64,000 nucleotides of DNA from Diphasiastrum complanatum. Its lineage: Eukaryota; Streptophyta; Lycopodiopsida; Lycopodiales; Lycopodiaceae. Of this stretch, positions 11,230 to 20,927 are shown piece by piece. The notes below the pieces were generated by a model. It was not told the DNA's origin. It made no database searches and saw only the letters and a program-made list of their open reading frames with translations. The translations under genes were made by a program, and so were the position numbers. Position 1 is the first letter of the stretch. Each line of letters begins with the position of its first letter. The stretch is from NCBI GenBank assembly GCA_029204225.1, contig CM055094.1, forward strand, positions 71,482,378 through 71,546,377, written 5' to 3'.

Positions 11230-12185
11230 AAGGTACTGACTCTATCGTGCTGTTTGGACCGGGAGACCCTAGGAATTTCGCATTACTCTTGCACACTGAC
11301 GGTTTCCAGTTGTCGCGCACAACACAAAAAGATTGTTATGTGGTAGAGTTGCATCTATTAAATGCTGGAAAAATGTCGCAAGTCGATATTCTCCCAGTCC
11401 TATTTATTCCACTAAGTTGCAAGAAAGTTTTGCAAACCGTCGATGGTGTATTTACTACATTTTGGAGTCGTTAATTTCATATCTCAAAGTTCTCTTTCAC
11501 AATGGGTTGGATGTACAATACGACTACCCACCAGATCTTATATTTGGGGATAACATCACGACAGATGTGACCATGAATTGCAAGGTACGTGCAATATTGA
11601 TGATGGTTAGTGGGGATCATCCGACGCAATGCAAACTAGGGTTGTTCAAAGACGGTGGACAAGCTGTCCATTTTTTAATTCCAAAAGTTCACATTTTTCA
11701 GCTTCATCCAATATGGTTGACATTGATGTTTGTCGCAGCTAAATGATATGCCAAGGGTTGATCCAAGGAACCCACCTCATTGATGCAGATTTTCAATAAT
11801 GAGATATTCAAAAAGTCTTTTTCATTGGTTTGAACTTATCAGAATTTGAATTGATAATGTGCACTGCAGGACAATATTTGTTCATGGGATGTGTTTTTTT
11901 TCAGCAATTAAATGTTCAAAATGAAGATGTTCCATGTGTCAATGCATTTTCTTACTTGAAAATAATGAAGGAGACCTTAGACAATGAGGGCCTTGAATTG
12001 GAAACAACGCATATGCAGGTCAGGTTACCAATGAGAATGTATTTACATGTTTAATATTCTGAAATTATACATTACTGGGCCATTACTTACAAAAGCTTTT
12101 CTTTTTGTTTTAGGACAAGGAAAAATCACAAATGATTGTTAAAACGACATCGTGCAAATCAACTCGCACTACAAGGCAACGAGAG
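11230..12185 (+). pseudogene. degenerate transposase-like gene remnant
   Basis: Overlapping frames give protein-like pieces: LLLHTDGFQLSRT, SQVDILPVLFIPLSCK, DYPPDLIFGDN, and VSGDHPTQCKLGLFKDGG. The layout (a DGF block, a hydrophobic block, then a GDxPxQCK block) reminds me of TNP2/CACTA-type transposase-domain proteins of plants, but I cannot confirm it by eye. It is broken by frame changes near 11330-11480 and a stop at 11743. A continuing exon-like piece ends at 12018 (CATATGCAG|GTCAGG) and resumes at 12114-12185 (TTTTAG|GACAAGG to AGAG|GTACC), giving a lysine/threonine-rich tail. It may also be an unrelated host gene. Confidence 0.35.
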
Positions 12186-12357
12186 GTACCTATAAATTGC
12201 AATGTTCTATTACGCATTATAATTTTTTCTGTTTCTTCATCTTTTCTAATGAAGTCCATTGTTCCAATTTTGATTTAAGTTCTGTTCATAAATAGTTCAA
12301 TACATGTGTGTCAAATGTTTCTTTACGATCACTTGAAAATTTACATAGTTTGTCATT

Positions 12358-13068
12358 TTTTTGCATATGCATCTTAGAATCATGTTCCGACCAAAATGGG
12401 TCGGAACCTTCCGTTCCGTATGTTTTGGAACGTGCTGGGTCGGAACGAGTTTGTTTACAATGTAAAAAAAATAAAAACATAATGCGTTGGTTTTCCGTGG
12501 AATTTATTGAGGTAAGACCCTGCTAGCCTGTGACTTCACCATTTTAGAACACCCTGCTGGCCCGCGACTTCACGATTCACAACAATGAGCAGGGATTTAG
12601 CACCACATACGCAACAACTCATTTTTATCGTTCGTCAGTTCAATTTCACAAGAGAATGATCATTCGTGGCATACTGCTGGCCTCAAATAGATTTCGCTAG
12701 CCTCAGATAAAGCTTCAAATAATCTATCTTGCTGTCTTCTTTGATAATTTTTTCTTATCTGATAAATACTGCTAGCCTCAAATAGATTCCGCTAGCCTCA
12801 GATAAATCAGATAAAGCAGATTCCGTTCTATCTTGGTGTCTTCTTTGATAATTTGAACAGGTAATAGAAGAACGGATCTTCTATAATTGATAATAATTAT
12901 CTGGTAAAGCTTCAAAGGAAAAATAGAATGGATTAAATATTAAAGTGTCAAAATCCTTTGTATAAAAAATGGGTTATTTTTATTTATATTTTCAGGGTCC
13001 GTTCCGGAACGGAACGCATTCTGGGACGTGTTCCGTTCCGGAACGGGCAACTAAGATATGCATTTTTG
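12358..13068. mobile_element. possible terminal-inverted-repeat element
   Basis: The left end (GCATATGCATCTTAG then a GTTCCG/CGGAAC-rich block at 12384-12449) and the right end (a GTTCCGGAACGGAAC-rich block at 12996-13048 then CTAAGATATGCA) are roughly inverted copies. The GC-rich TTCCGGAACGG words stand out from AT-rich surroundings. No clear target duplication was found and no transposase lies inside, so this would be a non-autonomous element. Confidence 0.4.
12519..12854. repeat. short tandem duplications
   Basis: CCCTGCTNGCC..GACTTCAC occurs twice at about 12519-12580. A larger unit, CTGCTNGCCTCAAATAGATT...CTTTGATAATTT, occurs at about 12671-12750 and 12766-12854. Confidence 0.75.
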
Positions 13069-13077
13069 TTTTTGACT

Positions 13078-13660
13078 ATGTAATGCTAATGAGAATCGAA
13101 TTTTTAGTTGTTACTTTGTATAACTTGATTGTGAGTCCTTCTGGTTTTGGTTGCAATTATATGTAGGTACAACAGACTTTGTAATGCTAGTGAAAATCAG
13201 ATTTTCAACTGTTATTTTATAGAAGTTAACTATGAGTCACTTCCAAACTCTTTTGCATTCAATGAGTCAGTTTCAGATATTTTTAATAGCCTAGTTTTGG
13301 TTATAGTATATGTAGCTAAAACAAATTTTGTAATGCAAGTGAAAATCAGATTTTCAACTGTTGTTTTATATAATTTAATTGTGATTCATTTTCAAACTCT
13401 CGTGCAGTCAATGAGTCAGTTTCAAATACTTTTTTGGTTATGGCTACAATTGATGTAGGTAAAACAAGCTTTGTAATGTAGGTGAAAATCAGATTTTCAG
13501 TTGTGTTTTTATGTAATGAAACTAATTTCTTTTCAGACTACTCTAGTAATGAGTCAGTTTCAAATGTTGTTGGTTTTCTGTTTTTGGTTACAGTTTATGT
13601 AGGTAAAACAAGCTTTGTAATGCAGGTGAAAATCAGATTTTCACCTATTTTTTTATGTAA
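13078..13660 (+). repeat. tandem array, about 145-bp unit, five copies
   Basis: The anchor TTTGTAATGC.GGTGAAAATCAG-type sequence occurs at 13178, 13327, 13470 and 13614, with a diverged first copy at 13078. Spacings are 100, 149, 143 and 144 bp. Each unit also carries an AATGAGTCAGTTTCAAAT-type word and ends GTAGGTAAAACAAGC. Long frames (13147-13458, 13482-13784) read repeated VKIRFS peptides, which follow from the repeat and are not evidence of a gene. Confidence 0.85.
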
Positions 13661-15056
13661 TCTAACTCGGATTTTGATTGCATTGTTTGTAGGTGGCAAA
13701 ATTGAAGGAATTGCAAATTGTACTACTCTGCACTCTCTAGGACCACCGACAAGATTGGAAGTGATGTCTCTGCTAGAGATATAGCAGAAATGTTGATTTT
13801 AGGTAATAAAGTTCCAATTCAGAATTGCTTTTCAGGAACATTGACTGTCGAGGATATATATGTGGTAGATGAAAACATATGCCAAGTGGGCGTTTGCTAA
13901 GGGCTATGTGGGAATTTTAGGTTGAAGCTATGTGTGTAGGAGTGACTGAAGGTTTAATTTTGTTTTGAACAAAAATTTCTTGAACTCAATCGAGTCGCAC
14001 ATCATTGAAGGGCAAGACATTTTTATGTAACAAAAATTCGTTTTAAGCTTTTGCTCCTTTGCAGAGATCATACCATGACAAGACCTAAAAGAGATTATCT
14101 ATGATGATTGATCTTAAATTCTTCTATGGGCGTTGTCTATGTATAGGATCAATAAACCTCATTTTAACATTGAAGTGGTGCTATATAGATTCTTTGTTTC
14201 TTTGTTAGGGATATGAAACCATGATCTTAGCGCATGATGGACAGTCTCAAAGTTGTACCACTGGTTACGTAACTCGAGGAAGCTACATGTTTTTTGTACA
14301 AGCTCAAATTTGTCTGTGGTTTTGCCCTTTTTTTGAGCCTCAAAAGGTAAAAGAAGAGAACAAGACATGGATGGCGCATCATCAATGGGAGTCATCTTCA
14401 CTGCCGATGATGGTTTTCAGACACCACCCAACAAACTATTGTGTCCCTTCACACACACACACATTGTTTTCAATTGGAGAATATATGCCACTAAAAACAC
14501 AGAATGGATCACTTTTTCCTTCACTGCAAAATCTATTCATTAACATTAGATGTTATCGTTTTCCCTTGTGAAGATTACTAAAATTGCAGCTAAACTTGGA
14601 TGAAATAGGCTTTTACAGATGCGTGGGTGGCAGCATGTGCGGTAGATTATGGCAACTTGATTTTACCAAGCGATCGATATTTTTTATAGGACCAAAAACT
14701 TTTAGCGGCCCGTGCGTGACGAACTTATCGCTGAAGGTATGTGAATAAAATTGGACTTCATATCTTTACACATGTATAGTTGCTCTTATACATGGTTTTC
14801 AGCCTTTTAAAATCTCTCACAGATCTGTCATGGCTTTAGGAATTGAACTTTCAATTGACATATGAAGTTTTTCCTTCAGATTTATGGACTTTACTCTTGG
14901 CATTCTCTCTTGCTACACCTCCAGCAGCAAAAGCTAACTTCTCTGATACTATTTGAAATATTGAAGCTGAGTTGACAATGTACTTTTTATATTTTCATTT
15001 TTGGTCAAGTTTTGGAACGGATTGTGTCCCAATAATTGGATACAGTTGTGGCACAG
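13661..15056 (+). other. gap with unassigned exon-like pieces
   Basis: 13718-13900 can be read as a 60-residue frame (SARDIAEMLILGNKVP) after an acceptor-like TTTGTAG, without a known domain. At 14239-14360 a frame containing GYVTRGS and QAQICLW sits where the first AP2 domain (GVTRH...EAHLWD) would be expected upstream of the AP2 exons; the match is too weak to call. Otherwise nothing recognisable. Confidence 0.25.
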
Positions 15057-15710
15057 GTGCTTACGATGCAGAAGAAGCTGCAGCAAGGGCATATAATCTA
15101 GTTGCATTGAATTATTGGGGCCTGGGAACAGCTGTAAATTGTTCTATGAGACTTTGATTTAAACGTCACAATTTTGAACTTTAACTCATTTGATAGCATA
15201 ATTAAGGTTTCTAATTTGCCTGCATGCTATTAACAGGTCGTCAATTATACAAGATAAATAGAGGAAATGCCATGTGTTTCAGAGAACGAATACCTGGCTT
15301 CATTAAGGTGTGAATAAACTTTGGCTTTGTAGGTTTTTGGAACCATTAAGTTGACTGTAGGAAATAATGTGTAATGTCTCAATATACAACTGTTAAATTG
15401 TCTTTTTAATGATATGCTTCAGAGCTTGAATGGAATACATTTTGATTATTTTTCAGAAAAAGCAACGGTTTCTCAAGGGGTGTTTCCAAGTATCGAGGAG
15501 TTGCTCGGTATACAAACTATACCTTTCTGTCGTAAGTATTAAGACATAAGAATATAATTCACACTTCTTATTAAAAAATGCTCAGCATAAATTTGCAAGC
15601 ATGTCCATCAATTTGAACTGTGAATGAATGCAGGCATCATCATAACGGAAAATGGGAGGCTTGAATTGGTCATGTTTTTAGGAACAAATACCTCTACCTC
15701 GACACTTATC
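15057..15710 (+). pseudogene. AINTEGUMENTA/WRINKLED-like AP2 gene fragment (four exons)
   Basis: Four exons with correct GT/AG borders and phases reproduce the linker and second AP2 domain of plant two-AP2 transcription factors. 15057-15133 encodes [20 protein letters not shown]; 15237-15307 encodes NYTR-stop-IEEM and EYLASLR; 15457-15507 encodes KSNGFSRGVSKYRGVA; 15634-15710 encodes RHHHNGKWEA-stop-IGHVF and NKYLYLDTY. The split codons join properly (AG+A, CG+G). In-frame stops are TAA at 15255-15257 and TGA at 15662-15664, the latter one transition from a conserved CGA arginine. The first AP2 domain and the rest of the second are missing, and repeat C1 starts 30 bp later. Intact relatives bind DNA in the nucleus and control growth or oil synthesis; this copy cannot. 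Confidence 0.85.
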
Positions 15711-15739
15711 GTATGAACTTCAACTGTCTGCTCCATTCT

Positions 15740-16375
15740 GCAGGTTTAAACTGAATTATAGGTTATAAATTTTTGTGAATTCGAGTCCAATCGTCCCCAT
15801 CTACATAATCCTCTCCTCTTTCAATTAACTGTGAGCCTAGATAGGCATCTTCATGAGACTACAATTCATAGTTGTCTTTGAAATACGTAATTTTTGTGTT
15901 GCGTAGTTTCTATAATACATTAGAGAAATGCATCAAGCATTTTCAAGATTGCGATTTGTTTTGAAGCCCCAAGGTTGGAAATGTTCAATTTCAATTGATT
16001 CTGTGACGTTTGTACATGTGTGTGCAAAGGGTGACTTAAGAATGTGAAGAATAGGCGTCACTTATCTATTTGTGAACAAATAGCTGGTTCTGTAGCAAGC
16101 AAGTTTGCCAGTGCTACAGAGGAGAGGTTCTGTTATACATAAGTGGATCATTGCTCAATTTATCACAAAGAGAATCAGCAATGAAAGTAAACAGTTTTGT
16201 TAATAGTCTGCATTGTAAATTATGTAAGTCGCTAGTAGGCCGATCACTGAGTACGAATGGCCCATGGCCCATCCGGAGGAAGGACAAAAGGATATCCAAG
16301 CTTTACTATATACACGATTCAGTGCAAGTTGAAAATACAAAGAAAGATTTGTAAAGTTTAACGAATGAATGGTTG
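15740..16375. repeat. repeat C, copy 1
   Basis: Matches 44503-45137. It carries about 84 bp (16254-16337, including GGCCCATGGCCCATCC) absent from copy 2, and copy 2 has about 100 bp near 44720-44810 absent here. No coding sequence recognised. Confidence 0.85.
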
Positions 16376-16655
16376 TTTGAAGACAAAATGCTAACTAATG
16401 AAAACTTTCCATATCAGACAATGATTATGCATTAATAGCTCCTATGAATTGAGTGAAGGCTGACGCCCATGATAACTTCGAAGTTTACATAGTAAACAAC
16501 AATTTATAATTTGCCTGCTTTCAAATTCAAAATGATGTTGAGTTTGTGGTTTTTTCAATGGTTTTTCCATTTGTGCATCTTAAACATGTACTTAAGCTGA
16601 TTCTGAAACCTAATTGGCATGAGGAGTGTTAGAGGACAGATGTCCCATTTTCATA

Positions 16656-16681
16656 GGCTCTGAACAGATGTGTTCAGAGCC
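16656..16681. repeat. perfect short hairpin
   Basis: GGCTCTGAACA, a 4-base loop GATG, then TGTTCAGAGCC: an 11-bp perfect stem. Confidence 0.8.
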
Positions 16682-16722
16682 ATAGCTTAGGGTTGAAGGG
16701 CCAATTACGCCCGGTAGCAGGC

Positions 16723-16829
16723 CGTGAGCAGGCCTGCTACCATGTAAAAGCAGCCTTCAATGCACTTCGTCGCAGGAGGGCGGCTTAGTGCGTGAAGGCT
16801 GCTTACAGAGGGTAGCAGGCCTGCTCACG
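16723..16829. repeat. GC-rich foldback, 45-bp arms
   Basis: Arms 16723-16767 and 16785-16829 are inverted copies (CGTGAGCAGGCCTGCTACC...CAGCCTTCA..GCAC) with a few mismatches and a 17-bp loop. A second overlapping stem, GGTAGCAGGCC/GGCCTGCTACC, lies at 16713-16741. The block is much richer in GC than its surroundings. It may be a foldback transposon remnant or a small-RNA-type hairpin. Confidence 0.7.
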
Positions 16830-17330
16830 CCCATACCTAATTCATATACCTAGTGAAAAGGCCTAGATTCTTCTTTTCAAATACAAAGCAAAGCAAATAA
16901 AGAGACCACTTTTGCCAAACCAAGGTTCTCACAAAAACATAATTTGTATAGTTGGTGTGACAAGCCAAATGCATACAATGAATAGGATTTGCCCATTGAT
17001 CAAATTTTTTCAGTTGAGAATATGATAGATTGGGATATGCTTATGGTAGATGTGAATATGCTTATTAGCATAGAATGCCAAAAGATTGTCATAGAGCGTA
17101 TTCAAGGATGTCTCACTGTAGGAAGATAAGGTTTTTGATTTGTCTTTTGACTAGGGAATGCTATGTAGATATCATGTTGCAATGTTTTTCATTCAACACA
17201 TTAATATACCTCTTTTATAATATAAATCAAAATTTTGGATAAAATATAAAAATGAAAGATTTGTGAGAATGAGAGCAACTTGTTTAGATAATGGAAAGAT
17301 GTGTTCATGTATCGTTTTTGGAAAAAGTGC
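16830..17330. other. AT-rich stretch without recognisable gene
   Basis: No domain, repeat border or element end seen; it leads into repeat D1. Confidence 0.4.
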
Positions 17331-18275
17331 ATCTTGTTTAGGTCATATTGCCATTTGACTATCTAAAATTAACGAGATTGCCTCTGAATTATATGATGGA
17401 TGGTTTTAACTAGCCACACTACCTATCAAACTATTGTTAATGAGATTGTAACTAGACATGCTCAATTTTGCAAAACCTTTGCTATCAAATACTTAAAAAA
17501 CACCAAGTGGCTATATGGTCATTGTTCATCTGATGCTTGTTTGAAAGAAGCTAATAATGAAAGACTTTGGACTACGTATCATATATATGTCACATCATAA
17601 TCCATATTTTATGTGTATGCACCTAATCAAAAAATTAGCCTTGGAAAGATCATAAAATCAAAATTTTGCCCTATATCCGAATGTCATCAAATTTTTTGTT
17701 GAAAACTCGATAGAAACTAAAGCATGATTTGACTAAAGTAATGCTAGACTTTTTACTTGGGAAATAATTACTACCTTTTTCTCTTATGCACTTTTACAGC
17801 TCACAAGAGCACTTTTAGATGAATTACCTATGCACACAATTGTTGCTTCTCAAGGTTAGCCACTTGTTTGACTGAAACTCTTGGTATGCTAACTCCTCTC
17901 CTTATGGAGAGAGTAGGCCATTAGGCAACCACATACCAAAGTATTTCATATTGGTATAGAAAACCTATGCCAATGGAACAACTTTTTAATAAATGATTGT
18001 GTAATTAGACTAGGTGAAAAAAATTGGAGACAAGTATGGGAGATATTAATGGGCTTATGATGCTCTCCTACATGGTGTAGTTGGAATTTAACTTGCTATG
18101 AAATGCAATTTATGAAATGATTAGCCGAACTTGGTGAATTAGACAAAGTGCATTCCTTTAAACACATGTTTCTTAAAATCCTAGACCTATGTTGCCTCTA
18201 GAAAGAAAGTAACCACGAGTGGATGTCAATCCATATTGGATTTGGAATACCTAGACATCAAAACTGATAACATCA
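17331..18275. repeat. repeat D, copy 1
   Basis: Matches 28238-29350 with about 95% identity by eye. D2 has about 125 bp near 28850-28985 that are missing here between short TATTTCAT repeats, and a further 20 bp at 29221. A 66-residue frame (17400-17600) is interrupted in D2 and carries no known domain. Confidence 0.85.
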
Positions 18276-18559
18276 AGGATTATATTATGAATTTGCCAAA
18301 CATTATAGCAAAGTTTGACCTTGTCATTGGAGTAGTTCACATGACCAAATATAATCAAAGAGATAATTTACCCTTTTAATTAGTACATTCATCTTGGATC
18401 CAATAGACCTATCTTTACCTTATACATAGTCTTTCTTCCAACTCATTCTAGCCATGTATCATTGTAGTGATCAAAATACTTTCCTTCTAAAAGTATAGAC
18501 TCTGGTTAGTGCTTTAAAAAATAATAATTTCATTAGAGTAAACTATGCGAAATTATTCA
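18276..18559. other. spacer between D1 and A2
   Basis: AT-rich, no feature recognised. Confidence 0.4.
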
Positions 18560-19268
18560 TAGCTTACTTTTCATTGGATATGAATTTGATTCATGTTCAG
18601 TATTGGTCCTTAAGGGCAACCGCTGATTTTAGGTAAAAGTTTTGTAATCTTAATAACCTCTTGTGCTGTACTGATTGAGGGTATTGAAAATTAATGTTGA
18701 TGGAATGTCTGCCACTATAGGTTTCCGTACACACTTCCATGTCTTTTCATTTCCGTATATGTTGTTGCACTACTTGCAATCACGTCTCAGATGCCAATAT
18801 ATCATGATTTTCCCTATAATTCTGGTTTCTGTTGTGTTCTTGAATGTATGAATGAACGTGCAGGATAGTTTTGATATAATAGTCGGGCATACGCAGTCTG
18901 GAATAGTTTATTTGTATGTGCATGAGAGCATGGTCCGTACATGATTTTCCTTGAATTGAACAACTGAAATTTATCTTAACTTTCACATGAGGTTTGTGTG
19001 TTAGTTTGAAGATCTTTGCCAAAGGTGGCCTAATTGATGGTCCTAGTATCTTTCTTTTACGGATGATTTTGAGAAGTAGGCACAGGACAATTTGGTTATG
19101 CAAATTTTTCGATTGAAGCAATAAAGATTATGCATTAGTTGTTGAAGAATCTTGCAAAATCTAGTGCTAACATTCCCTTGATAGAAGGTTATTGATTTCA
19201 AAGTAATGATCTGTGTTTGTTTGATAAATGTAGCTTTTTATTTCTGAAACTTTTTTTGTTATTCACAG

Positions 19269-19537
19269 GAAACTGTTCATAAACATTGTCACAAGGTTGA
19301 TGAAGACTGCATAAGTATGTGCAAAGATGAAACAATGAAAGATGAATAAGGAAAGATGGTGTATCAGTTTCAGCTGATGCTTCTATTGACAAAGACACTC
19401 CACAATTCAAACACGATATTGTCATGCATGAACAGAAGAACTACACACCTCACAAATCACTATATAAAAATTGGGGCTTGATTGCTTCTAGTGCTATCTA
19501 CTGTATATGGAGCATGCACGATGTGGCTTATATCGAG
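19269..19537 (+). pseudogene. exon-like block, copy 2
   Basis: 269 bp, same length as copies 1 and 3 with no indel. The acceptor TTATTCACAG and donor GAG|GTAAGT are kept, and the same internal TAA/frame change is present. Confidence 0.45.
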
Positions 19538-20308
19538 GTAAGTTTCCTTATATAAGGCTTATTGTATTCATCTCTCCTATGTGTTGGTGAACAAGTTAAA
19601 GAGCTGTGCAATAGTTTAGATTTTGGCTCTAACATACCTTTCTGTGACACCTTTTTTTGTAGTTGTTAAATGGCATTTAAAAGAGCTTGTTATGTATTGG
19701 CACTAGTTGCACTCTAATATCACTGAACTTATATGTACTATTGTATAATTTGGACTTTCAATAAACTCAATGTTCAAGTATGTTGATCATATAAGATGTT
19801 GACATTCGAGTACTATTAGTGCTAATGCAACTAATTGGAAGCAAAGTTAAGTTTTGTTCAAGATGTTGCTAATATGAGAATTCCATGGATTCCATTACAT
19901 GTTTCTTTATTTTGCAATATTTACCTTTCTTCACACAAAAGCCCTTTTCCACTAGTGAACCCAATGAAACTATGCCAATTGTGCAGATTTTCTCATTGTG
20001 GGTGGTGAGCTCTCAACGAATATCGGGTAGGGAATAGTGGCTTCCAAGTGTCGTTTTGTAATTTTTACCATGCGGTAGTCTAGTAATACTGTATTTTTGA
20101 ATGATGTTGTTGATCAATTATTGTGCTTATTTCTTTTCATTTGGTGATGAAAGCACTAAAAAACAAATTCAAGCTTCATTTAGCACTTGCATTCTATTGG
20201 AATGGAAAAAAACATAGCTGCTAGTTTATGACCAGTCAAGTACATTTGTTCCTTTTTTTTTCAAGGCCGAACTTTCCACAAAGTGTGGAACAGTCTTTGA
20301 AGTTTGTT

Positions 20309-20458
20309 GATTACTTCTCTGCTCTCCTAGCTAAGTGGAATACGCTTACCATGATCATCACATTAGAAGCTATGTTTGGATTGAATCTGCCACAGATGGA
20401 TGTGAAATTAGCATTCCTTAATGGGGAACTCGAGGAGGAAGCTATATGCAACAGTTAG
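20309..20458 (+). pseudogene. Copia reverse transcriptase scrap, copy 2
   Basis: About 50 residues matching the Copia RT around its first catalytic aspartate: LAKWNTLTMII, then PQMDVKLAFLNGELEEEA. It ends abruptly just before the LTR-like sequence. It comes from a different Copia family from Copia-2 (the equivalent there is LWQLDISNAFLNGDLEEEVY). The duplicate is at 58339-58488. Confidence 0.85.
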
Positions 20459-20498
20459 AAATCAATTTTGATCTGATTCATTATTATAAGCTTCAAAT

Positions 20499-20915
20499 GT
20501 GATACTGTAATAAATGTATAGTTAGTCAGTTTACTATTTTCAGTAGTGACCGGGATGTGACCTATCATTGACTTATCAGTTGGGCATTTGTACCGTAGAC
20601 AGCTACTTGGGTTAGCTGAGTAGCCACACATAGGAAAAATTAGCCTGTACAAAGCTATATACAGTATATGCTATACTCGAGGGCATGTCTCGAGTTTGTC
20701 GGTCGAATTTGGCCATATCAGGCCTGAACTTTATAGGTGGTAGGCCAGTTTTAGGACACCTGTCTTTGTCATGCAGATTGTGTTTCCTATATGTGTTTCC
20801 TCTTTGTAATGTACATAACTTTTGTTGTGCCATCTTTGAGAGCTTGTGAGGAGTGTCTATGATGATTGATTGATGTGATCTGCATATTGCACTAGATCCT
20901 AACAAGATTTCAACA
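20499..20915 (+). repeat. probable 5' LTR of decayed gypsy element, copy 2
   Basis: The right border is firm because it ends CAACA directly before a Met-tRNA primer-binding site. The left border is a guess at TGTGATACTG. It contains TATATACAGTATAT near 20655, a candidate core promoter. No matching 3' LTR was found in the window. Confidence 0.55.
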
Positions 20916-20927
20916 TGGTATCAGAGC
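20916..20927 (+). promoter_or_regulatory. primer-binding site, copy 2
   Basis: TGGTATCAGAGC, complementary to initiator-Met tRNA, right after the LTR-like end. Confidence 0.85.

Noticed and set aside
14239-14360. First AP2 domain upstream of the AP2 exons
   Set aside because: Only scattered residues (VTR, LW) agree; not enough to call.
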